Below, one piece after another: positions 6,354 through 14,323 of a stretch of DNA of 27,665 bases. Position numbers and translations under genes: made by a program. Source of the DNA: a virus. A model generated the notes under the pieces. The model was not told the DNA's origin. It saw only the letters and a program-made list of their open reading frames with translations, and searched no databases. Location of the stretch: the IMG/VR virus record IMGVR_UViG_3300042476_000355, positions 1 through 27,665 of that record, one strand, 5' to 3'. Numbering within the stretch: the stretch's first letter is position 1; every line of letters begins with the position of its first letter.

Positions 6354-7316
6354 ATGAAATGTCAGAAACTCATTTCTGAACTTGAACTGAATCTTGAATC
6401 AGTTGAAGTAGATTCTGAAAGTAGAGTAATCAAGAATGTATTACTCTGCGGCAACGAATCGAAAAATGGGTACAAGTACCCGCCAAGCTGTTTCAAGAAC
6501 CAAGACCATGTGGTCAGCCTTTACGAAGGTAAGGCTGTCTGCATTGACCACAGCGATAAACCCATGAATCGCAAGATCAGGGACGTTGCTGGGTTCATCC
6601 AAAATGTTCGCCTTGTTGAAGGCAAGCCGTACGGAGACATCGCAATCGAAAGTGCCATCGATTGTGGAGTTGACTTACTGACCCTTGCTAAAAACAAGCG
6701 TAAGAACATCGGAATGTCTCATGTTGCGATGTGCAAAATGAGCAAGGATCGGCAGACTGTGGAATGCATCGAGCAGGTAGTTACCGTCGATGTGGTCTTT
6801 AGTCCAGCCACAACGAAAACTTTCTTTGAACAGGATCAGGGAATGGAACTTGAACAACTGAAGGCCGAGAACGATGTTCTCAAGGCACGAGTTGCAGTTC
6901 TTGAGTCTGACTTGACAAAAGCAACGGCCTCTGCCGAGACCTTTAAGTCTGAGAACACTAGCCTGCTGGGTGAAGTGACTAATCTCCGGACGGAAGTTGC
7001 TGACATCAAGCCCAGACTTGAGAGCTATGTAAAGGCTGAGCAGAAGCTCGCCGACGAGACTGCCGTCAAGAAGTTGCTGGAAGAAGCAGGACTGGACCTT
7101 AGCGACCCTGTGGTCGTTAGTGAACAGTTCATGGCTATGCTCCTCAACGCTTCACCGGATGCACGTACGCCTTTGATCGAAGATCGCAAGGCTGCTGTGA
7201 GTCGTGGTGGATCGGTAGCCACTGGGACTGTTCGTTCTCCGGAACGGACGGTCAAGACTGAAACAAAGGCAGAGGCATTTGATCCTCTTGCATACCTCGA
7301 CAAGTTTGTCGGCTAA
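6354..7316 (+). CDS. Prohead maturation protease fused to scaffold domain
   Basis: A 320-residue protein. Residues 25-160 look like a herpes-U35/HK97-type prohead protease: a glycine-tyrosine strand (NGYKYP), AVCIDHSDKP with candidate catalytic His66, the VAGFIQNVRLVEGKPYGDI strand pair, and NIGMSHVA with candidate nucleophile Ser122. Residues 164-240 form a heptad-rich coiled coil (LEQLKAENDVLKARVAVLES), as in scaffolds, and the C-terminal region is basic then acidic. In such phages the scaffold shapes the procapsid and the protease cleaves it and the capsid delta domain. The position directly before decoration and major capsid genes fits. An internal ATG at 6843 could yield free scaffold. 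Confidence 0.8.
   Translation: MKCQKLISELELNLESVEVDSESRVIKNVLLCGNESKNGYKYPPSCFKNQDHVVSLYEGKAVCIDHSDKPMNRKIRDVAGFIQNVRLVEGKPYGDIAIESAIDCGVDLLTLAKNKRKNIGMSHVAMCKMSKDRQTVECIEQVVTVDVVFSPATTKTFFEQDQGMELEQLKAENDVLKARVAVLESDLTKATASAETFKSENTSLLGEVTNLRTEVADIKPRLESYVKAEQKLADETAVKKLLEEAGLDLSDPVVVSEQFMAMLLNASPDARTPLIEDRKAAVSRGGSVATGTVRSPERTVKTETKAEAFDPLAYLDKFVG
6843..7316 (+). CDS. Possible nested scaffold protein (internal start)
   Basis: Same frame as the protease gene, starting at codon 164 (MELEQLKAENDVL), exactly at the border between the protease domain and the coiled coil. AGGGA lies directly before the ATG, with GGATC a little further upstream. Lambda C/Nu3 is the precedent for a scaffold made from an internal start in the protease gene. 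The spacing of the ribosome site is short, so this is an inference. Confidence 0.35.
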   Translation: MELEQLKAENDVLKARVAVLESDLTKATASAETFKSENTSLLGEVTNLRTEVADIKPRLESYVKAEQKLADETAVKKLLEEAGLDLSDPVVVSEQFMAMLLNASPDARTPLIEDRKAAVSRGGSVATGTVRSPERTVKTETKAEAFDPLAYLDKFVG

Positions 7317-7328
7317 TAGGAGATTTCA

Positions 7329-7814
7329 ATGGCTCGTGCTATTCATCGCCTCGGTCCTGCGACCCTGAAGGACTACCCGGTAGATTCGTCTACTGTGGTC
7401 ACCAAGGGTGATATGATGTTCCTGGATACCGATGACGTTAAACCAGCGGCATCGTTTACCTGGGACACGAATATCGCAACTACTCAGGCCGCGTTCAACA
7501 ACGTGTTTGTTGGTATCGCTGCTGAAGGTCGTGCAAGCGGTGACGCTGCGACCACAATTGCAATTGATGTGAATCCCGCAGGTGTCTGGGAATACGATCA
7601 GGCGGCTGATGCTGTTCTGACCGGTGGTCTGATTGGACCTGCCAAGGCATCTGGTAACGCACTTGAAAACCAGAAGGTTGTCGAGTGTGCCGCAGCAGCC
7701 GCAATTGGTCGATGCCACGTTGGTGTCGGCTCTAGTGCCACTCGCATTCAGTGTACGTTCGGTTCTGCCCGTCATACGGCTAGTGCCAACGCTAACGCAG
7801 CCTTCGGTAGCTAA
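7329..7814 (+). CDS. Capsid decoration/stabilisation-like protein
   Basis: A 161-residue protein rich in Ala, Gly, Thr and Val. Its order is KGDMMFLD, then FVGIAAEGRASGDAATTIAI and AGVWEYD, resembling the beta-rich DUF2190/decoration-type proteins encoded just before major capsid genes. These sit on the capsid surface and stabilise it. The spacer before it (GCTAATAGGAGATT) is repeated exactly before the next gene, giving both the same ribosome site. Family assignment is by composition and position; it could be another head protein. Confidence 0.55.
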   Translation: MARAIHRLGPATLKDYPVDSSTVVTKGDMMFLDTDDVKPAASFTWDTNIATTQAAFNNVFVGIAAEGRASGDAATTIAIDVNPAGVWEYDQAADAVLTGGLIGPAKASGNALENQKVVECAAAAAIGRCHVGVGSSATRIQCTFGSARHTASANANAAFGS

Positions 7815-7826
7815 TAGGAGATTAAC

Positions 7827-9098
7827 GTGGTACGTCTTAACCAAGAGTTCTTCACTGGACTCACCAAAGATCGTCCGGTCGCTGAAGGCTATAAGAACGT
7901 CTTCATCACTCTGACCGAAGGTCTTAAATCGGGTAAGCTGAAGGCTGAGCACGCTGTGCCTAGCTTCCGTCAGCTTGGTCTGTGGCTCGGTGCCATTGAT
8001 CCTAACGATGAAGCCGGATCGTGGAAGCGGGTCGCAGAAGAAGTGCGATTTGTGGACCACGAAGGTCTTGAGCCTCATCAGGTCAATGCTCGGGTCTTCA
8101 CCGAATCCAACTTGGCTGTTCGGTCGCAGGCATTTGCAACTCTGACATCGACACTCATCGCCTCGAAGATGATCGATGCCTATGAGGCAGTGCCCAGCGT
8201 TGCCGACACGCTGATGACCATGATGCCTAACCAGAAGCTGCGTAATCAGCGGCTGGCAGGGCTGACCCACATTGCTGCTCCTGATGATGAAGTTCTGGAA
8301 GGTCACCCCTACCCAGAAACCGACTTCAGTGAGAAGTACGTGACCACTTCGGAAACGAAGCGTGGTCGCATCCTGCGTCTCACCGAAGAACTGATGATCT
8401 TCGATCAGACCGGTGAGTGCTACCGGCGTGCAGCACTCTTGGGACAGGCTCTCAAGAATGAGCAGGAACGGCGTAAGATTCGCCTGCTGATTGATGCTGA
8501 TGCTGGTTCTAGTGTCTATGTCTATCGTCCAAGTGGTACGGGAGAGACCCTGTACAACACCGATGGTAGCAACCTGAACTACATCGGTTCGGGTGGGGTT
8601 ACGAACTACAACTCGGCATCGCCGCTGGTTGACTGGACTGACCTCGACCTGGTTCGTAAGTACCGAGCAACGCAGGTTACCGATGACCGTATCGACGGCA
8701 CTGCCCGTCCGATTGGCGGCATCAACAGCAACCTGACCCTGCTTGTGCCAGAAGGCAAGCGTGCTACGGCTAACACCATCGTCTATCCTTCTCAGGTTGG
8801 ATACGAGCCGAGTTCTTCGGGCGGTGTTCATTTCCAGTATGCTCAGCCGGTGGCAGGCTTTGTGACCCGTGTGGTCTCCAGCCCGTTCATTGATGAAGTC
8901 AACGGCGATGATTACTACATCGGCGACTTCAACAAGCAGTTCATCTGGACTGAAATTTGGCCTCTGCGAACCGCTGTGCAGGGTCGTGACAGCGAGTCTG
9001 CGTTCAATCAGGACGTGATCTTCTCGGTCAAGGCAAGCTACTACGGTGGTCTGTCGGCAGTCGATTCGGTCTACGTCACCAAGGTTGACGGAGCTTAG
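7827..9098 (+). CDS. Major capsid protein
   Basis: A 423-residue protein with a GTG start 6 bases after AGGAG. It follows the protease/scaffold and the decoration-like gene, and a strong intrinsic terminator stands right behind it, a common arrangement for the most abundant phage protein. Codons are regular and G/C-ending. Segments such as FTESNLAVRSQAFATLTSTLIASKM and RILRLTEELMIFDQTGECYRRAALLG look like long-helix elements of an HK97-fold shell protein. I recognise no exact family motif, so the call rests on length, order and terminator. The antisense strand of this gene also holds a long open frame, which is a codon-bias shadow. Confidence 0.75.
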   Translation: MVRLNQEFFTGLTKDRPVAEGYKNVFITLTEGLKSGKLKAEHAVPSFRQLGLWLGAIDPNDEAGSWKRVAEEVRFVDHEGLEPHQVNARVFTESNLAVRSQAFATLTSTLIASKMIDAYEAVPSVADTLMTMMPNQKLRNQRLAGLTHIAAPDDEVLEGHPYPETDFSEKYVTTSETKRGRILRLTEELMIFDQTGECYRRAALLGQALKNEQERRKIRLLIDADAGSSVYVYRPSGTGETLYNTDGSNLNYIGSGGVTNYNSASPLVDWTDLDLVRKYRATQVTDDRIDGTARPIGGINSNLTLLVPEGKRATANTIVYPSQVGYEPSSSGGVHFQYAQPVAGFVTRVVSSPFIDEVNGDDYYIGDFNKQFIWTEIWPLRTAVQGRDSESAFNQDVIFSVKASYYGGLSAVDSVYVTKVDGA

Positions 9099-9113
9099 TA
9101 GTAACTGAGTTAA

Positions 9114-9148
9114 GGGGTCACGGGCTGTGGCTCGTGGCCCCTATTTTT
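9114..9148 (+). terminator. Intrinsic terminator after the major capsid gene
   Basis: The arms GGGGTCACG (9114-9122) and CGTGGCCCC (9133-9141) form 9 pairs including one G-U, followed by TATTTTTG. It would reduce readthrough from the capsid gene into the tail genes. Confidence 0.85.
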
Positions 9149-9170
9149 GTCTAGTTCTGGGGAGAACTGA

Positions 9171-9701
9171 ATGTCACTGAAGATTGGTAACAAGACCCTT
9201 TCGAAAAAGAACACTCGCACTGTAACCTTCTATCGTGGTGAAGAAGCTATCAGTCTTGTGGTCGGACCACTGCCGCCTAAGTACATCGAGCGTTTGCGTA
9301 ATGATGTGCTGCCTTGGCCTGAACCGCCTCGCAAGGCTGTTGAGACCAAGCCCGGTATCTTCCTTTACGAAGGTGAAGGTAAGAACCGCAAGGTAGTGTT
9401 CCAAGAAGATGACAAAGACCCGGCATACCGGGAAGCACTATCGCTGCTTTCAAAGCGATACACAGCAGCCAAGATTCTGGCCTACACTTCACACGATTCT
9501 TCCTTTAGCGTTGGCCCTGATAAGCCAACACAGAGTTACAAGGAAGACCCTGAAGCATGGCGGCAGTATCTCGATGTGGTCTATAGTGACCTGACAGATG
9601 AGACCACAGGTCTTACTGAAGCCGAGATCACACTGATCTTGGATGAAGGTGAGAAGACTGAACTCGCTGTCGACATTGATGAGGCCAAGCGGACTTTCTA
9701 G
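9171..9701 (+). CDS. Tail assembly chaperone (G-like)
   Basis: A 176-residue protein. It has the features of phage tail assembly chaperones: an N-terminal beta part, a LPPKYIERLRNDV helix, proline-rich PWPEPPRK, and a DPAYREALSLLSKRYTAAKI helix followed by an acidic C-terminal part. These proteins bind the tape measure during tail assembly and are often made in a short and a frameshifted long form. The stop TAG at 9699 overlaps an open -1 frame that runs to 9943. Its place directly after the capsid terminator, rather than before the tape measure, is less usual. GGGGAG lies 7 bases before the ATG. Confidence 0.55.
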   Translation: MSLKIGNKTLSKKNTRTVTFYRGEEAISLVVGPLPPKYIERLRNDVLPWPEPPRKAVETKPGIFLYEGEGKNRKVVFQEDDKDPAYREALSLLSKRYTAAKILAYTSHDSSFSVGPDKPTQSYKEDPEAWRQYLDVVYSDLTDETTGLTEAEITLILDEGEKTELAVDIDEAKRTF

Positions 9702-9943
9702 TTAAGCCATCAGGTGTACGCTCTGGTGAGCAGAGCAGCATCCTGGTGGATGAGAATGGTCAGCACTACGCTCGCTCAGAGGAGTATTACATTCTTCGGA
9801 TTATCGAACGGATGGGATCACCGAAGGAACTCGTCGAGCATTTTGAGCAGTTCTATGATCTCGATGAAAATTGGGTCAGTCACTTGATGGCGTATGAGGT
9901 CATACGTCAGTCAGAAGAAGCAGTCTTTGCAGGAGTACGCTGA
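9683..9943 (+). CDS. -1 frameshift extension of the chaperone (T-like)
   Basis: The -1 frame is open from 9683 to its stop at 9941-9943. The only candidate start for a separate gene is a GTG at 9746 without a ribosome site, and a 44-base gap would be left. If Phe-TTC at 9696 slips back to TTT at 9695 with the TAG in the A site, translation continues as LVKPSGVRSGEQSSILVDEN and so on for about 82 residues. The extension has an acidic helical sequence (YILRIIERMGSPKELVEHF), as in lambda GT-type products. If there is no frameshift, this is a 65-residue gene from 9746. Confidence 0.5.
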   Translation, partial: GQADFLVKPSGVRSGEQSSILVDENGQHYARSEEYYILRIIERMGSPKELVEHFEQFYDLDENWVSHLMAYEVIRQSEEAVFAGVR

Positions 9944-10272
9944 TGCCTATAGTCAACTCGCTCAGTCAGATGGGTGATGGTACTCCGATTACGGAGGAGC
10001 AGATTCACTCGTTCTTGAACAAGCTCACACTAAAGTTGTTCAACCTGCTTCACGGCAACGGAGTAGAATCAGCAGTAGATTACGAAGAGTTCGGACCTAC
10101 CGGGCACAGAGTGTACTTCTCTAACTCTATCAGAGAGATTCGAGAACTACATGCCTACTTCAGCAACCTACTGGCTAATCCAGAACTGCGTGGTGATTTC
10201 GGCTTCTACTTGACAGAAGCACAGCCAGTATCTCTTGTGGAGTGGGTGAATGATAACACGCGGCTTCAATAG
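9943..10272 (+). CDS. Head-tail connector-like protein
   Basis: A 109-residue protein whose ATG overlaps the previous stop (TGATG). It has a helix (EQIHSFLNKLTLKLFNLLHG), then a two-strand GPTGHRVYFSNS segment and a helix EIRELHAYFSNLL. This helix-hairpin-helix order resembles lambda gpW-type joining proteins, which prepare the portal for tail attachment. Position among connectors supports it. Sequence evidence alone is weak. Confidence 0.4.
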   Translation: MPIVNSLSQMGDGTPITEEQIHSFLNKLTLKLFNLLHGNGVESAVDYEEFGPTGHRVYFSNSIREIRELHAYFSNLLANPELRGDFGFYLTEAQPVSLVEWVNDNTRLQ

Positions 10273-10579
10273 GGCTATGGCTTTTGTATACAACGGTCAA
10301 GATGTAGAGGTGCGACTCCAGGGTGCTCAAACAATAGATTTCACCACCGCAGGAGCGTCGATCACCAGAACATATACCGGTGTTACAATCAAGTCACTGG
10401 TTGGACCAGAGGTAAAGGCTAAAGAAGGACACACACGAGAATTCGCCTTTCTAACTGCCGAATACCCAGAAAATCCACCACTGACGACCACAAGGGTTGT
10501 ATTTGACAACCTGATCTATGAGATTTTTGACTACACGACAGACGGTGTGGTCACTAAGGTTTACACTAGGAGACCCTGA
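10250..10579 (+). CDS. Head closure (stopper)-like protein
   Basis: A 109-residue beta-rich protein starting MITRGFNRAMAFVYNGQDVE and ending TKVYTRRP. Its order, strands around VEVRLQGAQT, a central variable loop, and a final VVFDNLIYEIFDYT strand pair ending in a basic tail, is typical of small stopper proteins (gpFII/HK97 gp7 group) that seal the portal. It overlaps the previous gene by 23 bases. Assignment is by fold pattern and position. Confidence 0.45.
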   Translation: MITRGFNRAMAFVYNGQDVEVRLQGAQTIDFTTAGASITRTYTGVTIKSLVGPEVKAKEGHTREFAFLTAEYPENPPLTTTRVVFDNLIYEIFDYTTDGVVTKVYTRRP

Positions 10580-10875
10580 TGCAGACTAACAAACTGTGGG
10601 GAGCATTGATCCTGACATTGGCTGTTACAATAGCAGTCATTGGATTGGTAGATGCTGGTGTATTCATAGGCTGGGGACTCCAGTCGACCTTATCCCAGCA
10701 CGTTGCTGATGCAATGCACAGCAATGGTGGGGTATACATCTTCTTCATTGCATCTGCCTTTGTTGGTGGCATGCTGGCAACCCATTTTACCGGGTTTGGC
10801 ATGGAGCACTCAGATGTGGTCGCATTGAAGAGGCGTATTGCTGAATTAGAAGCTCAACTCGACAAGGAGAAATAA
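10579..10875 (+). CDS. Two-pass membrane protein, holin candidate
   Basis: A 98-residue protein with hydrophobic segments at about residues 7-33 and 50-72, a short loop between, and a charged coiled-coil C-terminus (VVALKRRIAELEAQLDKEK). Two segments plus a charged tail is a class II holin shape, but there is no lysin next to it, and it lies among structural genes. It shares a TGATG overlap upstream and an ATAATG junction downstream. Another membrane role is possible. Confidence 0.5.
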   Translation: MQTNKLWGALILTLAVTIAVIGLVDAGVFIGWGLQSTLSQHVADAMHSNGGVYIFFIASAFVGGMLATHFTGFGMEHSDVVALKRRIAELEAQLDKEK

Positions 10876-11717
10876 TGCCTTTTGTTAATCTGTCGGGTAA
10901 GCAAGATGCGGATGCAACATTGGCAGAATTGGCTGCGTGGGACTGGTCGAGCGGGGTGGAGGTGCCCACCTTCACTGCCGACGACACGCTTTCCATCCTG
11001 CGAGTCGGAACCAGTGCAAACAACTTGGTCCAACTGAACGGCTCAGGGGCGTTGCCTGCCGTTTCGGGAGCTAACCTGACAGACCTTCCGGGAGGAGCCA
11101 GTAGCCTAGATGGGCTATCCGATGTGACCATCACGGCAGCGGCTTCTGGTGAGTATCTGCGGTACAACGGAACGGCGTGGGTCGATGCAGTAATCGCAGC
11201 CGGCGACCTGCCATCAGCCATTGACCGCACGAAGATCGGCAACGGAATCGATGTGGTCGAGACGATTTGTTACAAGCAATCGTCGAGCGTCGATTACAAC
11301 GGAACCAGTGCGTCATACACAATCGAACCAGCCGACTTGCAGATCACAATCCCTTCGACGGGCCTGTGGCAGATCAACGCCATCATCAATGTGCAGAAGG
11401 CGTCGACGGGTGCCCAAACCGGTGTACGATTGGCGATGGGCACAGCGGTCATCAGCGGCACAACAGGCTGGCCAGCGGGCGGGCACTTCTCCGCTGCGGT
11501 GACCGGAAACTGCACGATCACAACCGGCTCGCCGACGATTGTCTCCGGAGCCAGCCGTTCTCCAGGGTCGAATGACATTTGCTTTGCGATCACCTGGAAT
11601 TTGAATGTCACGACAGCAGGGACGATTAAGTTCCAGATGATGGACGCAACCGCCACAGCGAACATTATCAAACTACTCAACACGTCCACTATTGTTGGAC
11701 GGAGGTTAGCAGCATGA
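10875..11717 (+). CDS. Tail fibre or receptor-binding-like protein
   Basis: A 280-residue protein rich in Thr, Ser, Ala and Gly. Residues 54-74 carry a GSGALPAVSGANLTDLPGG motif, a common shaft/adaptor element of phage fibres, followed by SLDGLSDVTITAAASGEYLRYNGTAWVDA. The C-terminal half is beta-rich, like a jelly-roll tip (LQITIPSTGLWQINAIIN). Two 60-base stretches counted here have 33 and 40 G+C, against 28 in a stretch of the next gene but one, and only one heptamer occurs. This fits a recently acquired host-range module. Target unknown. Confidence 0.6.
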   Translation: MPFVNLSGKQDADATLAELAAWDWSSGVEVPTFTADDTLSILRVGTSANNLVQLNGSGALPAVSGANLTDLPGGASSLDGLSDVTITAAASGEYLRYNGTAWVDAVIAAGDLPSAIDRTKIGNGIDVVETICYKQSSSVDYNGTSASYTIEPADLQITIPSTGLWQINAIINVQKASTGAQTGVRLAMGTAVISGTTGWPAGGHFSAAVTGNCTITTGSPTIVSGASRSPGSNDICFAITWNLNVTTAGTIKFQMMDATATANIIKLLNTSTIVGRRLAA

Positions 11718-12181
11718 TTGAACAGATTCGTAATCTGGCTAGACCTGCGTTTCTCCCTATGACAGAGCAGTTCGATGTATCGGCATGGGTCTCTTGTGAT
11801 GTTGATGGTGACGGTACAGTTGATAAGGTTCGATTGAATCTAGAAGCATCACCACCGCATCTGGTATTTGAGTGTAGTGCTCAGGCAATTATTGACGGAA
11901 CCGGTATCACTGTCCGAGATGCGGCAGAAAACGAACTGACAGCAATCCTAACTGGACTGCAAGCTAATCCACCAAAGCCGAAAGAATTGACTCCTCTAGA
12001 AGCTCTGGAGCGGTTCACTGAGCCGGAGCAGGATGTCATTGAAGCTCATGCCCCTCGGCTGGCTCGCAGGCTGTTCTCGGCAATCGCACCGATTGCATGG
12101 GAGACCTTTGCCGCGTCAGTGGCGGAACTACAAACAGGTGGGCTGCTCACACCCGAACAGGCGGAAAGGGTACTGTCCTAA
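11714..12181 (+). CDS. Hypothetical virion-region protein with a calcium-loop motif
   Basis: A 155-residue protein. Residues 29-37 (DVDGDGTVD) match the D-x-D-x-D-G loop of EF-hand or dockerin-like calcium sites. The C-terminal half is helical (EALERFTEPEQDVIEAHAP). ATGA overlap with the fibre-like gene before it suggests coupled synthesis, perhaps as partner or chaperone of that protein. No family is recognised. Confidence 0.55.
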   Translation: MIEQIRNLARPAFLPMTEQFDVSAWVSCDVDGDGTVDKVRLNLEASPPHLVFECSAQAIIDGTGITVRDAAENELTAILTGLQANPPKPKELTPLEALERFTEPEQDVIEAHAPRLARRLFSAIAPIAWETFAASVAELQTGGLLTPEQAERVLS

Positions 12182-13398
12182 TGGCTACTCAAACAATTCT
12201 ATTTCCATTCCTCACAGGCTCAACCCCTGTGGTCAGACTGTTCGCGGATGACGGTTCAGATACTATCCTTGATACCCCTTCTGCAACAGAAGCAACTAAT
12301 CGAGACGGTGTTTTCAGTTTCACACAAACTGACAGAGCAGCAGGCACATACCTGATTACTGTAACAGGTGGGGACAACAATGCTGTATATGTGGTCACTT
12401 TAACACTGACCACAGCTACGTTCTGGGCTTATGAGCGGCCTACAATTGCTGAGCAGCAGGCAGGTCTTTTAACAACCAGCACGTTCAGTTCTACAGTTGA
12501 GACTATTCCAGAGTCAGTTGCAGACTACGTGTGGGATGATCTTGTTTCTAGCCACATTGCAGCAGGGTCTACTGGGGAGGCTCTTTACAGAACGCTTGCA
12601 ATCAAGACCAAGACGGACAACCTTCCGTCTGATCCTGCTGACCAGTCTGCTGTTGAGGCAGCAATCACTGCGGCTACTTCTGGACTTGCTACAGCGTCTT
12701 CAATTGTATCGCTGACCACAAAGGTCGATACGCTCGATGACTATGTTGATACCGAAGTGGCAGCCATTAAGGCAAAGACAGACAACCTGCCTGCTGATCC
12801 AGCCGATGCTTCTGACATTGCAGCATCCTTTGTCACAGTCAACTCGAAACTTGATGCGATTGATGACTACGTTGATGCTGAGGTTGCTGCCATTAAGGTA
12901 GTAACCGACAGACTGTCTGGCATGTTGGTTCAGGATGGTTTGGTCTACCAGTACACCACAAACGCACTGGAGAATGCTCCAAGCGGCGGTGGAGGTGGTG
13001 GGACTACTACGATTGCTGTCTACCCGCTCAATGCCACGATGCCTGCTAGGGTCTATGACCTGAACCTGACGTTCTACAAGAATGAAGACGGTACGGTTGT
13101 TGGGCCTATTGCAGTCACGTCTCGCAATGCTGATGTGTTTGAACCTGTTGACCTGTCAGGTCGTACCCTCTCTGTTCGCTTTGTGGACTATGAGGGCACA
13201 GAACTCCTGACAGTTGCTGACTCGGACATCACGGTAAGCGGTGCTGATGACAATCAAATCAGTTTCCCTGTAACTACTGACCTTACAGGCTCTGTCACTG
13301 AACTGCCTCAAGATCAGTGGCACATCTGGACACTCCGCGATCTCACGAACGGCGATAACGTCCTGATTTCGGGTCGTGCTCGTGTTCTTCTTAGTTAA
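12181..13398 (+). CDS. Virion protein with KTDNLP repeats and BppU-like end domain
   Basis: A 405-residue protein. I chose the ATG at 12181 over an in-frame ATG at 12097, because GGAAAGGG precedes it and its ATG overlaps the preceding stop (TAATG). The N-terminal 80 residues are an Ig-like beta domain. The middle has repeated units (TDNLPSDPADQS, KAKTDNLPADPADAS, with DDYVDTEVAAIK and DDYVDAEVAAIK), probably a trimeric helical stalk. A glycine linker follows (residues about 274-281). The C-terminal 120 residues have the order of the BppU N-terminal-type fold of baseplates. The protein is probably displayed on the tail or baseplate. Confidence 0.6.
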   Translation: MATQTILFPFLTGSTPVVRLFADDGSDTILDTPSATEATNRDGVFSFTQTDRAAGTYLITVTGGDNNAVYVVTLTLTTATFWAYERPTIAEQQAGLLTTSTFSSTVETIPESVADYVWDDLVSSHIAAGSTGEALYRTLAIKTKTDNLPSDPADQSAVEAAITAATSGLATASSIVSLTTKVDTLDDYVDTEVAAIKAKTDNLPADPADASDIAASFVTVNSKLDAIDDYVDAEVAAIKVVTDRLSGMLVQDGLVYQYTTNALENAPSGGGGGGTTTIAVYPLNATMPARVYDLNLTFYKNEDGTVVGPIAVTSRNADVFEPVDLSGRTLSVRFVDYEGTELLTVADSDITVSGADDNQISFPVTTDLTGSVTELPQDQWHIWTLRDLTNGDNVLISGRARVLLS

Positions 13399-13406
13399 GG
13401 TGAACA

Positions 13407-13760
13407 ATGGCTACAATTCGAATTCAAGGTGGTTGGTCCTCTAGTTCTGCTGCTAACCCAGGCATTACAAACATTGACCACACGTGGCTGACTTCTTACG
13501 GTTCTGATGACAGGTTTCACTCCATCGGGACCACAGAGGAGTCAATCACGTTTACGGACATTTCCGTGAATGGTTGGGTTAAACTCGAAAACACGGACGC
13601 AACTAATTACGTGCAGGTCGGCTTCTCAACAGGCGTTTACGGTATCAGGTTGAAGGCTGGCTTTTCTGCGGTCTTCTTTCTTGAACCGGGAGCAACCATC
13701 TACTTGAAAGCCAATACCGCCGCATGTCGAGTTAGGGCAAGTCATCTAGGAGCAGTGTGA
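13407..13760 (+). CDS. Hypothetical beta-rich virion-region protein
   Basis: A 117-residue protein starting MATIRIQGGWSSSSAANPGI. It contains GWVKLENTDATNYVQVGFST and a C-terminal ATIYLKANTAACRVRAS, a pattern seen in small phage proteins next to fibre or baseplate genes. AAGG precedes the ATG. It shares the promoter-less run of the virion operon. Exact role unknown. Confidence 0.55.
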   Translation: MATIRIQGGWSSSSAANPGITNIDHTWLTSYGSDDRFHSIGTTEESITFTDISVNGWVKLENTDATNYVQVGFSTGVYGIRLKAGFSAVFFLEPGATIYLKANTAACRVRASHLGAV

Positions 13761-14323
13761 TGACTGTCAAATACAGCAAAGAAGAGATCAACTCGGACTT
13801 GATGGAGTTCCTTTGGGACGCTGCCGGAGAACTGACAGATACCTTCTTTAGCGTAGTTGACAGGGAGGCTCCTGTCGAAGACGGACACCTGCATGAGTCA
13901 TTTGCAACGGCACTCGATGGGCTTATTCGATTTAAGCTCCTGCATGTTGCGGATACACAGGCTTCTATGTCGGTCAGAGGTTCTAACGACCCCGAGGCCA
14001 AACGGGGTGGAACAGGTGTGGCATCTAAATTCAAAACAGGTGTCACAGTCTTGGTCAGGAATGATCTTGGTTTTGTTGAGCGTTTGAATTCTGGTGGCAC
14101 TCAGGAAGCAGACGTTACAGGGAATCAGGGTCGAAAAACAGAAGGGGCAGCGACCGTAGGTCAGCTATACGCTCCACGTTCCGAAGGCAGAGATGGAGTT
14201 CTGATGTGGATGGATGGCGGGACCAGACGCTACGCCAGAACACGGACCATCCAGCCTCACGGATTTTTTGATGCAGCCGAACAGGCTGTGGTCACTCTTG
14301 CAAAAGAAATGGGGTTTGCATAA
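13760..14323 (+). CDS. Tail completion protein (HK97 gp10-like)
   Basis: A 187-residue protein. I chose ATG at 13760, 6 bases after AGGAG and overlapping the preceding stop (TGATG), over a GTG one codon earlier. APVEDGHLHESFATA matches the 'APVDTG.L..S' start of HK97 gp10-type proteins, LGFVERLNSGGT matches their central 'vE.GT' strand, and PHGFFDAAEQAVVTLAKEM matches the C-terminal 'P.f...A' helix. These proteins cap the tail and join it to the head. The usual insertion of about 60 residues around MWMDGGT is present. Being next to the major tail protein supports the call. Confidence 0.7.
   Translation: MTVKYSKEEINSDLMEFLWDAAGELTDTFFSVVDREAPVEDGHLHESFATALDGLIRFKLLHVADTQASMSVRGSNDPEAKRGGTGVASKFKTGVTVLVRNDLGFVERLNSGGTQEADVTGNQGRKTEGAATVGQLYAPRSEGRDGVLMWMDGGTRRYARTRTIQPHGFFDAAEQAVVTLAKEMGFA

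Noticed and set aside
7326-8831. A 501-residue open frame on the minus strand opposite the capsid genes
   Set aside because: It spans the junction of two well-supported plus-strand genes; the frame is a shadow of their codon bias and has no ribosome site or recognisable domain.
12097-12180. Longer start for the KTDNLP-repeat protein
   Set aside because: The added 28 residues lie entirely within the upstream gene; the ATG at 12181 has a ribosome site and a coupled TAATG junction.
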